Below are positions 46,831-54,845 of a stretch of DNA of 64,000 bases, piece by piece. Every line of letters begins with the position of its first letter. Positions within the stretch are counted from its first letter, which is position 1. The stretch is from Maribacter sp. HTCC2170 (GTDB lineage: Bacteria; Bacteroidota; Bacteroidia; Flavobacteriales; Flavobacteriaceae): NCBI RefSeq assembly GCF_000153165.2, contig NC_014472.1, positions 1,919,501 to 1,983,500 of the forward strand, given 5' to 3'. A program made the position numbers and the translations under genes. The notes under the pieces are model-generated. The model did no database searches. It was given only the letters and a program-made list of their open reading frames with translations, and had not been told where the DNA came from.

Positions 46831-47446
46831 TTTTTTATTTGATGCCTATCGCGGCAAAGAAGTCTATATTATTGTCTTGGAAGCCATCGTGTTGGTTTTT
46901 GGAATATTAAGTGTTTGGTACGCCAAAAAAGAAAATATTCTGGTATACCCTACAGGTTTAGTTGCTACGGTAATAACAGTCTATTTGTTCTTCAAGGATG
47001 GTTTATTGGGCGATATGATGATGAATTTTTACTGGTCGGCAATGAGTATTTTTGGCTGGTGGAACTGGGCCCGAAGGAAGGGAGAGGAAAAAGTAGTGAA
47101 AATCACTAGGACCACTCAAAAGGAGAAAGCCATAGGCTTTGGTCTATTTGTGGCAACTATGGGAATTAATTATGGGGTTTATAAGGCCTTTGGTACTGAC
47201 ATAGAACCTTTAAATTATATAGATATTTTTACATCTGGGATCTTCTTTACGGCAATGTGGTATATGGCGTTGAAAAAACTGGAAAACTGGACACTTTGGA
47301 TTTTTGCTGACTTAATAACCATTCCACTTTACGCTTCTAGAGGATGGGGAATGTTATCTTTTCAATATATTATATTTACAATACTTGCCGTACAGGCTTA
47401 TTTCGCATGGAAGAAAAATTTAGACAAGAGCCCTCGGACATCTTAA
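46814..47446 (+). CDS. PnuC/PnuT-family vitamin transporter
   Basis: A 210-residue inner-membrane protein with about seven hydrophobic helices and the PnuC signature NFYWSAMSIFGWWNWARRKG, plus NWTLWIFADLITIPLY near the end. PnuC imports nicotinamide riboside; the PnuT branch in Bacteroidota is known to be linked to TPP riboswitches and to import thiamine. Linkage to a thiamine-binding protein and to a TPP-controlled receptor favours PnuT. The kinase gene downstream overlaps its end by 40 bases, as expected if the substrate is trapped by phosphorylation. Confidence 0.85.
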   Translation: MSHIFDFLFDAYRGKEVYIIVLEAIVLVFGILSVWYAKKENILVYPTGLVATVITVYLFFKDGLLGDMMMNFYWSAMSIFGWWNWARRKGEEKVVKITRTTQKEKAIGFGLFVATMGINYGVYKAFGTDIEPLNYIDIFTSGIFFTAMWYMALKKLENWTLWIFADLITIPLYASRGWGMLSFQYIIFTILAVQAYFAWKKNLDKSPRTS

Positions 47447-47967
47447 AGGTTGTATTGTTCGGACCAGAATCAACGGGAAAAACTACGTTGTCGGAGCAAT
47501 TGGCAAGACATTATAATACCGTTTGGGCTCCTGAATATGCGAGGAGGTATTTACAGGATAAATGGAACAATGAAAGAAAGACCTGCGAGCCAAAAGACTT
47601 GCTCCCTATCGCCGAAGGGCAAATGAAATTGGAGAATGATCTTGTAAAAAAGGCAACAAAAATACTTATTTGTGATACGGATCTTCTAGAAACAAAGGTC
47701 TATTCTGAGGCGTACTATTTGGGGTATTGCGATCCCATGCTTGAAAAATATGCATTAGAGAATAAGTATGATTTGTATTTTTTGACCTATATAGATATAC
47801 CATGGGAAGCTGATGATCTTCGTGACAAGCCTAATGAACGGGAACGCATGTTCTTATACTTTAAAAACACATTGGTAAAATATAATAGGAAATTTATTAC
47901 CTTGAAGGGGGATAAGAAAACACGCTTGAAAACAGCTATTGAACATATTGATAATTTATTGAAATGA
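47407..47967 (+). CDS. NadR-like P-loop kinase, candidate vitamin kinase
   Basis: A 186-residue ATPase resembling the C-terminal ribosylnicotinamide kinase domain of NadR. Walker A FGPESTGKTTLSEQLA, the EYARRYL segment and ICDTDLLETKVYSEAYYLG are typical; the nucleotidyltransferase domain of full NadR is absent. I used the ATG at 47407 (MEEKF), not the one at 47344 deep in the transporter gene. It is coupled to the transporter on one side and to the DUF4301 gene (ATGA overlap) on the other. In this context it may phosphorylate thiamine, but nicotinamide riboside is the established substrate of the family. Confidence 0.82.
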   Translation: MEEKFRQEPSDILKVVLFGPESTGKTTLSEQLARHYNTVWAPEYARRYLQDKWNNERKTCEPKDLLPIAEGQMKLENDLVKKATKILICDTDLLETKVYSEAYYLGYCDPMLEKYALENKYDLYFLTYIDIPWEADDLRDKPNERERMFLYFKNTLVKYNRKFITLKGDKKTRLKTAIEHIDNLLK

Positions 47968-49505
47968 TGCAACTTACTGAGGACGATTTAAAACAAATTG
48001 CAGCGAAAGGAATAAAAAAAGAGAAGGTTAGGAATCAAGTTGAGATTTTTAAAGAAGGTATTCCATTTGTGAACCTTGTAAATGCTGCCGTTGTGGGTGA
48101 GGGCATAAGCAAATTTACGGTACGTGAGCAGAAATCATTGATAACCAAATATGAAGGCTTAAAGAGCCAATTAACACTTCTGAAGTTTGTGCCAGCATCA
48201 GGCGCTGCCTCAAGAATGTTCAAGGCACTTTTTAGCTTTTTGGATGAATTTGATCCAGCCAAGGAAACCTTTGAGGAGTATTTTGAGCGAACTGGTGATA
48301 AAGACCTGCAAGCATTTTCAGAAAAAATAGAATACTTTCCATTTTATGAATTGGTTCGCGACCATATCAAAGGCTTGGCAACTAACGAAAGTGAGGCGCT
48401 TTATCTTTTTGTGAAGGAAATGATGTCTGAAGATGCTTTGAATTATGGGTTTTATCCGAAAGGGTTATTACCATTCCATAATTACGGGGACCATTCCGCA
48501 ACACCCTTTGAGGAGCATTTGAAAGAGGCATCCGATTACGCAAAGAATGGCGATGAAGCCAATTTGCACTTTACAATTTCTGAGCAACATATTAAAATGT
48601 TTACGAAAGAGTATGGCGCCATCTATGATCGTCTAGCAAAGGAAACCAAAACTGTTTTCAATATTGGGTATTCCTATCAAAAGGCGTCAACGGATACCAT
48701 CGCTGTTGATAATGAGAATAATCCCTTCCGGAATTCTGATGGTTCTTTACTTTTTAGACCTGGTGGTCATGGGGCTTTGATTGAAAATTTGAATGAGGAA
48801 GATGCCGATATCATCTTTATTAAAAACATTGATAATGTTGTTGTTCCTGAGGCACAGGAAGAACTTGCAAAGAGTAAAAAGGTACTGGCGGGGTTACTTT
48901 TAAAAGTACAAGAAAAAGCCTTTAAGTTTGCTAAATTACTTGACGACAATAAGCTATCTGCGGATGTAATGTTGGAGATTAAGGAGTTTCTTGAAAAGGA
49001 CCTGAATGTTCGCTTTATAGATAAGTATGCTGGTTTTAGTATAGGCGAACAGATTGAGATTTTAAAGGACAAAATAAATAGACCAATTCGCATCTGCGGT
49101 ATGGTAGAAAATGAAGGAGAACCTGGAGGAGGTCCATTCTGGATCAGAAATGTTCACAATCATGTTTCCTTACAGATCATTGAATCTGCGCAGATTGATA
49201 TGAATGATGAAAAACAATTAGGTATTTTAAAGAATTCCACTCATTTTAATCCAGTAGATCTTGTTTGCGGGGTTAAGAATTTCAAAGGGGAAAAGTATAA
49301 TCTACTAAATTTTGTTGATCATAAACAAGGTTTCATTACTGGGAAAACCCAGGAAGGACGTGAACTCAAAGCTTTGGAGTTGCCCGGCCTTTGGAATGGT
49401 GCTATGGCCTATTGGAATTCAATTTTTGTTGAAGTTCCGTTATCTACGTTCAATCCGGTTAAAACTGTAAACGATTTGCTTAAACCTACCCATCAGGTTC
49501 AATAA
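47964..49505 (+). CDS. DUF4301 protein, nucleotidyltransferase-like
   Basis: A 513-residue cytoplasmic protein of the Bacteroidota family DUF4301, whose function is unknown. Residues 76-88 read VPASGAASRMFKA, which resembles the phosphate-binding signature xAxGxGTRMxK of sugar-nucleotide and other nucleotidyltransferases. Conserved-looking stretches further on include HNYGDHSATPFEEHL, LLFRPGGHGALIENLNE and GEPGGGPFWIRN. The ATG overlaps the kinase stop by four bases. It is the last gene before the TPP riboswitch. Confidence 0.8.
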   Translation: MMQLTEDDLKQIAAKGIKKEKVRNQVEIFKEGIPFVNLVNAAVVGEGISKFTVREQKSLITKYEGLKSQLTLLKFVPASGAASRMFKALFSFLDEFDPAKETFEEYFERTGDKDLQAFSEKIEYFPFYELVRDHIKGLATNESEALYLFVKEMMSEDALNYGFYPKGLLPFHNYGDHSATPFEEHLKEASDYAKNGDEANLHFTISEQHIKMFTKEYGAIYDRLAKETKTVFNIGYSYQKASTDTIAVDNENNPFRNSDGSLLFRPGGHGALIENLNEEDADIIFIKNIDNVVVPEAQEELAKSKKVLAGLLLKVQEKAFKFAKLLDDNKLSADVMLEIKEFLEKDLNVRFIDKYAGFSIGEQIEILKDKINRPIRICGMVENEGEPGGGPFWIRNVHNHVSLQIIESAQIDMNDEKQLGILKNSTHFNPVDLVCGVKNFKGEKYNLLNFVDHKQGFITGKTQEGRELKALELPGLWNGAMAYWNSIFVEVPLSTFNPVKTVNDLLKPTHQVQ

Positions 49506-49548
49506 AAAGAAAATCATTTATTTATTATGCCGATTTAGTTTTCGGTAG

Positions 49549-49556
49549 TACATTTG
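49549..49556 (+). promoter_or_regulatory. -7 promoter element in front of the TPP riboswitch
   Basis: TACATTTG, an exact TAnnTTTG match. Transcription would start near 49561, just before the riboswitch, so the receptor gene has its own promoter. Confidence 0.55.
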
Positions 49557-49561
49557 CCCCA

Positions 49562-49650
49562 TCTCAAAGGGGTGCTGGTTTAACTGGCTGAGATTATACC
49601 CAATGAACCTGGGCGGGTAATGCTGCTAAGGGAGGCAATTGTTGCCATTT
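49562..49650 (+). ncRNA. TPP riboswitch (thi box)
   Basis: The thi-box core is clear: GGGGTGCTGG, CTGGCTGAGATTATACCCAA (P3/J3-2 with CTGAGA), TGAACCTGGGCGGGTAATGC and a closing GCTAAGGGAG. P1 can form between TCTC (49562-49565) and GGGA (49630-49633). Directly after, GGCAA-TTG-TTGCC (49634-49646) forms a hairpin that may belong to the expression platform, followed by two weaker hairpins before the ATG at 49735. Such elements shut off expression when thiamine pyrophosphate is plentiful. It controls the TonB receptor gene. Confidence 0.93.
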
Positions 49651-49734
49651 GGATTTTCCAATGTTTCTATAGAAACAAAAATCAATTTTAACTAAGAATA
49701 ATAGCCCCTTTTATTCGTAACCATCGTATTACGA

Positions 49735-51906
49735 ATGAAAACTATTTTCACAACTTTTGCCCTGATTGGGCTTACAATGGGCATATCGGCCCAGGAAACC
49801 CAACAGGATTCTCTTGAAGGAAAAAAAATAACCCTCGATGAGGTCTTTGTTTCTGGAGTCCGGGTTACCAAAGAATCACCAGTTACTTTTTCCAACTTAA
49901 CAAAGGAAGATGTAAAATCAAGAAACCTAGGTCAGGACATTCCTATTTTAATGAACTTCTTACCTTCAGTGGTAACAACATCAGATGCAGGAGCAGGTAT
50001 TGGTTATACCAGCCTTAGGGTTAGGGGTAGTGATGCAACAAGAGTTAATGTGACCATTAACGGGATACCTTATAACGACCCGGAATCACATGGGACATTC
50101 TGGGTGAACATGCCCGATTTTTCATCTTCGACCGAAAGTTTACAATTGCAACGTGGTGTGGGAACATCAACAAATGGGGCAGGTGCATTTGGTGCTAGCT
50201 TAAATGTATTAACAGATGGTTATGCCGAGGAAGCCTTTGGGCAAATTTCATCTTCAATAGGTAGTTTCAATACATTGAAAAATTCAGTGAAATTCAGTAC
50301 AGGTTTGTTGAATGATCATATTGAAATAGCCGGTAGATTGTCAAGAATCACTTCAGACGGATATATTGATCGCGCCTCTTCTGAACTCGATTCATATTTT
50401 CTTCAGGGTGCTTATAAAAGTGATAACACCTTGGTAAAAGCTCTGCTTTTTGGAGGGCATGAAATAACATACCAAGCTTGGTATGGGATTGATGCAGCAA
50501 CCTTGGAAACAGACCGAACCTTTAACCCATCTGGAATACATACAGATGAAAATGGGAATACCCGGTTTTACGAAAAGGAAGAAGACAATTACAAACAAAA
50601 TCATGCACAACTACTTTGGAACCAAAAGTTGAATAATGATTGGAGTACCAATCTTGCATTTCATTATACAAAAGGACGAGGATATTTTGAGCAGTTTAAA
50701 GAAGAAGAAGATTTTTCTACTTATGGTTTTCAACCATTTACTGTTGATGGTGAAGAAATTAATACAACTGATTTAATACGGCGAAGATGGTTGGATAATG
50801 ATTTTTATGGAGCTGTATTCTCAACAAAATATAGTAATGAGGAGCTCGATTTTATATTGGGAGGGGCTTGGAATAAATATGAAGGAGGACATTTTGGAGA
50901 GGTTATTTGGGCCGAATACGCTCCTGGGAGCAGGATAAGGAATAGGTATTATGATAACGATTCAGAAAAGACTGATTTTAATATCTATGCCAAAGCCAAT
51001 TATAAGTTAGATGAAAATTGGAGTTTGTTTGGCGATTTACAATACAGAGCTGTTGGTTATCAGGCAAATGGTGAGGATACTGGTTTGGTTGATGATACCT
51101 TTAATTTCTTCAATCCAAAAGCAGGAATCACCTTTGATTTGAATCAAAACAATAATTTTTATTTCTCTTATGCCCAAGCAAACCGTGAGCCTAATAAAAA
51201 TGATTATGAGAATGGAAGCCCAAAACCAGAGAAGTTGAATGATTTTGAATTGGGATGGCGTTATGTTTCACCGAGTGTTAAAGTGAATACCAATGTTTAT
51301 TATATGGGTTATAAGGATCAACTTGTACTTACGGGGGAATTGAACGATGTTGGGGCACCGTTGAGGTCCAATGTAGGAGATAGTTATAGATTGGGACTTG
51401 AAATAGATGCCAATGTTAGTTTGGGGAATAAATTCGCCATAGGTCCTAATATTGCGATTAGTTCTAACAAGAATAGAGATATTGTTTTTCAACGTGATGG
51501 AGTTTTACAGGAATTGGGAAATACCAACATAGCGTTTTCTCCAGGAATCATTGTAGGAAATAGATTTGACTATTTACCCAACGAAAAGTTACAATTGTCA
51601 TTGTTAAGTAAATACGTTGGGGAACAATATATGGGTAATATTGATTCTGATGGCTCAAAATTGGAATCCTATTCCCAGACCGATTTAAATGTGCAATACC
51701 TTATTGAAACCAACTCATTTATTAAGAGTATAGCACTATCATTATTGGTGAACAATATACTTGACAAAGAATATGTATCGAACGGTTATTTCTATACTTA
51801 TGATGATACATGGTCAGTTCCTAATTCGACAACAACTATCGAAGGCGCTGGGTATTATCCACAGGCGGGAATCAATATGTTATTGGGAGCGACTTTAAGT
51901 TTTTAA
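49735..51906 (+). CDS. TonB-dependent receptor under TPP riboswitch control, probable thiamine receptor
   Basis: A 723-residue outer-membrane receptor. Signal peptide to about residue 19 (MGISAQ). The plug (about 30-150) has DEVFVSGVRVTKESPVTFSN, SLRVRGSDATRVNVTINGIP and LQLQRGVGTSTNGAGAFGAS. The barrel ends in GINMLLGATLSF. There is no carboxypeptidase-like domain. It has a promoter and a TPP riboswitch directly upstream, so thiamine or a derivative is the probable ligand, handed on to the PnuT-like transporter encoded just before. A terminator lies 20 bases after the stop. Confidence 0.92.
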   Translation: MKTIFTTFALIGLTMGISAQETQQDSLEGKKITLDEVFVSGVRVTKESPVTFSNLTKEDVKSRNLGQDIPILMNFLPSVVTTSDAGAGIGYTSLRVRGSDATRVNVTINGIPYNDPESHGTFWVNMPDFSSSTESLQLQRGVGTSTNGAGAFGASLNVLTDGYAEEAFGQISSSIGSFNTLKNSVKFSTGLLNDHIEIAGRLSRITSDGYIDRASSELDSYFLQGAYKSDNTLVKALLFGGHEITYQAWYGIDAATLETDRTFNPSGIHTDENGNTRFYEKEEDNYKQNHAQLLWNQKLNNDWSTNLAFHYTKGRGYFEQFKEEEDFSTYGFQPFTVDGEEINTTDLIRRRWLDNDFYGAVFSTKYSNEELDFILGGAWNKYEGGHFGEVIWAEYAPGSRIRNRYYDNDSEKTDFNIYAKANYKLDENWSLFGDLQYRAVGYQANGEDTGLVDDTFNFFNPKAGITFDLNQNNNFYFSYAQANREPNKNDYENGSPKPEKLNDFELGWRYVSPSVKVNTNVYYMGYKDQLVLTGELNDVGAPLRSNVGDSYRLGLEIDANVSLGNKFAIGPNIAISSNKNRDIVFQRDGVLQELGNTNIAFSPGIIVGNRFDYLPNEKLQLSLLSKYVGEQYMGNIDSDGSKLESYSQTDLNVQYLIETNSFIKSIALSLLVNNILDKEYVSNGYFYTYDDTWSVPNSTTTIEGAGYYPQAGINMLLGATLSF

Positions 51907-51925
51907 TCCAATATGTTGAGTACTT

Positions 51926-51961
51926 AAAAGTGTTTGTTTGAAAGAATAAGCACTTTTTTTT
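51926..51961 (+). terminator. Terminator after the thiamine receptor gene
   Basis: A 14-bp stem with G-T pairs (AAAAGTGTTTGTTT against GAATAAGCACTTTT) closed by a GAAA loop, followed by a T-run. Confidence 0.75.
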
Positions 51962-52005
51962 GTTTAAAACACTGGACTTAATTTGTAGTTTTAGATGGAA
52001 TTATA

Positions 52006-53004
52006 ATGATACAATTTGATTCGATGGGCCAAATAAAAAATATTAAATGGGGATTTATTGGTTGTGGTTCGGTAACCGAGATAAAAAGTGGTCCTGCTTA
52101 TCAACAAATTAAGGGTTTTGAAGTATATGGAGTGACTCGGAGGAGTAAACTCAAGGCAATTGACTACGCCAAACGGCACAATATTCCACAAGTATTTGAA
52201 AATGCAGATGATTTAATCAATAGTAAGAATATTGATGCTGTTTACATAGCAACCCCTCCAGATTCGCATTTATATTATGCGTTAAAAGTTGCCAACGCTG
52301 GCAAACCATGCTGTATAGAAAAGCCTATGGCTCCAAACCATAAAGAAAGTTTGAAAATATTCAATGCATTCCATAGCAAGAGTATTCCTTTATTCATTGC
52401 CTATTACCGCCGTTCATTACCAAGATTCAATAAAGTAAGAGAGTTATTAGAGGAAGAAGCAATTGGTAAAGTACGTCATGTCAGATGGTATCTATCCAAA
52501 CCACCCAATCAGTTGGACTTGAATAGGGAGCCAAATTGGCGAACTGATGCAAGAGTCGCCCCAGGCGGCTATTTTGATGACTTGGCAAGTCACGGGCTCG
52601 ATTTGTTTATGTATCTGTTGGGAGATGTTAAGGAGGCTTGTGGTTTTGCTACGAATCAACTGGGTTTATATTCGGCAAAGGATGCCATTGTAGGTAATTG
52701 GATACATCAAAGTGGTGTAACCGGAGAGGGTAGCTGGAATTTTGGGAGTTTCAAGAGAGAAGATAAAGTGGAGATTATTGGAAGTAATGGCAATATTACA
52801 TTTTCTGTTTTTGATGAAGCACCAATAATTCAGGAGAATACCAATGAAGTTCAAGAGTTTAATATTTCAAATCCCAAGCATATTCAGGAATATCATGTAT
52901 TGAACATCCAAAATCACTTAACTGGAAAATTGACCCATCCATCTTTGGGAAAAACGGGATTACATACCAGTTGGGTAATGGATAAAATATTGGGTGTTCT
53001 TTAA
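52006..53004 (+). CDS. Gfo/Idh/MocA family oxidoreductase
   Basis: A 332-residue NAD(P)-dependent oxidoreductase. The Rossmann start is WGFIGCGSVTEIKSGPAY, the family motif CCIEKPMAPNHKES holds the EKP lysine, and the C-terminal alpha/beta domain has GGYFDDLASHGLDLFMYLLG with the His used in catalysis. The substrate is probably a sugar or inositol derivative but cannot be specified. The ATG at 52024 (MGQIK) is an alternative start. The gene ends with a four-base overlap with the convergent lipoprotein gene. Confidence 0.88.
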   Translation: MIQFDSMGQIKNIKWGFIGCGSVTEIKSGPAYQQIKGFEVYGVTRRSKLKAIDYAKRHNIPQVFENADDLINSKNIDAVYIATPPDSHLYYALKVANAGKPCCIEKPMAPNHKESLKIFNAFHSKSIPLFIAYYRRSLPRFNKVRELLEEEAIGKVRHVRWYLSKPPNQLDLNREPNWRTDARVAPGGYFDDLASHGLDLFMYLLGDVKEACGFATNQLGLYSAKDAIVGNWIHQSGVTGEGSWNFGSFKREDKVEIIGSNGNITFSVFDEAPIIQENTNEVQEFNISNPKHIQEYHVLNIQNHLTGKLTHPSLGKTGLHTSWVMDKILGVL

Positions 53005-53438
53005 TTGGAAACGCTCAATACATTTCCACCAAAACTCGTTCTATATTCCAACATATCATAATAGCGTTTGCCATCATCTGGTCTGTTCAACATTTGCCCT
53101 GTGAACAGACTATATTCATAATCCTCGCAAGAGCAGGTTGCTGTTTGTCCATTTAGTTCCATGGTCGAACATTGGTTGGGGGCATGGTTGGGACAACTGG
53201 CCTCAAATGCACGAAACTGGTTGAACCCTGCATTAATTACAAAAACGCCTGCCGTACCTACACCGGCCGAACCTACATAAATTGCATTTCCCGTATTTGT
53301 CAAGGGGCTGTACAACGGTAAATTCAGGTTCATATCAAACCTAAAACCAATTTCCTGTAAGTAAGGATTCCTGTTCGTAGTATCAGTATTACATGATAAT
53401 AAAAAGACTATAAAAAATAAGGCACAATAGCGACTCAT
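53001..53438 (-). CDS. Degenerate Rieske-like lipoprotein
   Basis: A 145-residue protein with lipobox LLSC (Cys15). Residues 70-120 resemble a Rieske 2Fe-2S domain in which the ligand boxes are altered: CPNHAPNQC instead of CxHxGC, and CSCEDYEYSLFTG instead of CPCHGxxF. The second His ligand is replaced by Glu, so a normal Rieske cluster is unlikely; four cysteines remain. I used the ATG at 53436-53438; the longer frame needs a TTG at 53480 that reaches into the greA promoter. Function unknown. Confidence 0.72.
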   Translation of the reverse strand: MSRYCALFFIVFLLSCNTDTTNRNPYLQEIGFRFDMNLNLPLYSPLTNTGNAIYVGSAGVGTAGVFVINAGFNQFRAFEASCPNHAPNQCSTMELNGQTATCSCEDYEYSLFTGQMLNRPDDGKRYYDMLEYRTSFGGNVLSVSN

Positions 53439-53488
53439 AGTACGTTTTCTAATAAGTGAAACTTCCGCAAAATTGAGCAAAAAATATG

Positions 53489-53496
53489 TATCTTTG
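53489..53496 (+). promoter_or_regulatory. -7 promoter element for greA
   Basis: TATCTTTG, an exact TAnnTTTG match 54 bases before the greA ATG; the nearest upstream TTG (53473-53475) is closer than normal. Confidence 0.5.
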
Positions 53497-53549
53497 CGTT
53501 AAATCCTCTTTAAAAAAGGGGATTTTCCTATTTATTAAACGATGAAGCT

Positions 53550-54026
53550 ATGAGTAACGTATCTTATTACACGGCAGAAGGCTTAAAAAATTTGAGAGAT
53601 GAGTTGAATCAACTTAAAGATGTTGAGCGACCAAAAGCCTCCCAGGCAATTGCAGAGGCCAGGGATAAGGGAGACTTGTCTGAAAATGCGGAATATGACG
53701 CTGCCAAAGAAGCGCAAGGTCTTTTAGAATTGAGAATTTCTAAACTGGAAGATACTGTGGCCAATGCCAGATTAATCGATGAATCTCAATTAGATACTTC
53801 GAAAGTGTTGGTGTTATCAACGGTAAAACTTAAGAACCAGGCCAACGGTATGGAAATGAAATATACTTTGGTGGCAGAAAGTGAAGCCGATCTAAAAACA
53901 GGCAAGATTTCGGTAAACTCGCCAATTGGTAAAGGCCTGTTAGGTAAAGAAGTAGGCGATACAGCTGAAATCACTGTGCCAAATGGTAAAATCACTTTTG
54001 AGATTTTAGAAATTACCAGAGAATAG
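53550..54026 (+). CDS. greA: Transcription elongation factor GreA
   Basis: A 158-residue factor that rescues backtracked RNA polymerase by stimulating transcript cleavage. The coiled-coil domain (1-75) contains the tip acidic residues in EARDKGDLSENAEYDAAKEA (Asp and Glu). The C-terminal FKBP-like domain holds SVNSPIGKGLLGKEVGDTAE. Length is normal. It is followed by a terminator. Confidence 0.98.
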   Translation: MSNVSYYTAEGLKNLRDELNQLKDVERPKASQAIAEARDKGDLSENAEYDAAKEAQGLLELRISKLEDTVANARLIDESQLDTSKVLVLSTVKLKNQANGMEMKYTLVAESEADLKTGKISVNSPIGKGLLGKEVGDTAEITVPNGKITFEILEITRE

Positions 54027-54049
54027 ATAATCATAAATCTTTATATTTA

Positions 54050-54080
54050 ATCCTATCGAATTTTGATAGGATTTTTTTTT
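54050..54080 (+). terminator. Terminator after greA
   Basis: Stem AATCCTATC/GATAGGATT with a six-base loop, followed by T9, 23 bases after the stop. Confidence 0.88.
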
Positions 54081-54106
54081 GGATTGAAACTAAAAACTAA
54101 ACTACC

Positions 54107-54499
54107 ATGGCCAGTATTTTCACCAAGATTATTAACGGAGAAATTCCTTGTTATAAAATAGCCGAAGATGAAAATTTCTTTGCTTTTTTGGACATTAATC
54201 CCAATGCCATTGGGCATACTTTATGTATCCCAAAAAAAGAGGTTGATAAAATTACAGATTTGGATGCAGACACCTATCTGGGTCTTATGTCATTTTCAAT
54301 GAAAATAGGCAAAGCAATTGAAGCATCCTTGGATTGTAAGCGTGTAGGGATGACCGTAATCGGATTGGAAGTGCCACATGTTCATGTGCATATGATTCCT
54401 TTGAATACTATGAAAGAAGCCACCTTTCAGCATAAGGTTTCTCTAACCCAAGAAGAATTTGAAACTATTGCCAGGAAAATCATTTCTAAAATCGAATAA
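54107..54499 (+). CDS. HIT family protein (nucleotide hydrolase)
   Basis: A 130-residue histidine-triad protein, Hint-like. SIFTKIINGEIPCYKIAED is the canonical N-terminus and VPHVHVHMIP is the HxHxH active site with the nucleophilic His. Relatives cleave adenosine phosphoramidates or related nucleotides. Its last 14 bases overlap the convergent zinc-ribbon protein gene. Confidence 0.94.
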   Translation: MASIFTKIINGEIPCYKIAEDENFFAFLDINPNAIGHTLCIPKKEVDKITDLDADTYLGLMSFSMKIGKAIEASLDCKRVGMTVIGLEVPHVHVHMIPLNTMKEATFQHKVSLTQEEFETIARKIISKIE

Positions 54500-54842
54500 T
54501 GCCAGATTGCCATAAATAGATCCCAACACCAATCAAAACAATGGCGGAAATTATTAGAACATAGAACAACGAGGTAAATTTTATTGAAATCTTTTCTGGC
54601 GTAACCATCTTTTGATAATAGTTGAACGTTCGTTCAATATCATCTGTCCAATTCACGGGGTAAATTAGAGATTCACATTTGTTACATTTTATTTTGTTAC
54701 GCACTTCATTGGTGGTTCTGTCATATAACTTCCCGTATTTATGTTTTTGCTGAAAAGTGATTTTCATGTCCTGATTAAAACATTCAGGACAATTGTTGGT
54801 AATATCAGCTTCTTTGATAGTTTCAAATCTTTCCTTCGCCAT
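54486..54842 (-). CDS. Small membrane protein with zinc ribbon
   Basis: A 118-residue protein. Four cysteines in two CxxC pairs (CPECFNQ and CNKCES) form a zinc ribbon at about 18-60, and a hydrophobic helix spans about 92-113. It is three bases downstream of the sensor kinase gene on the same strand, so the two are probably cotranscribed. No family is recognised; a link to the kinase signal is only contextual. Confidence 0.72.
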   Translation of the reverse strand: MAKERFETIKEADITNNCPECFNQDMKITFQQKHKYGKLYDRTTNEVRNKIKCNKCESLIYPVNWTDDIERTFNYYQKMVTPEKISIKFTSLFYVLIISAIVLIGVGIYLWQSGIIRF

Positions 54843-54845
54843 GAC

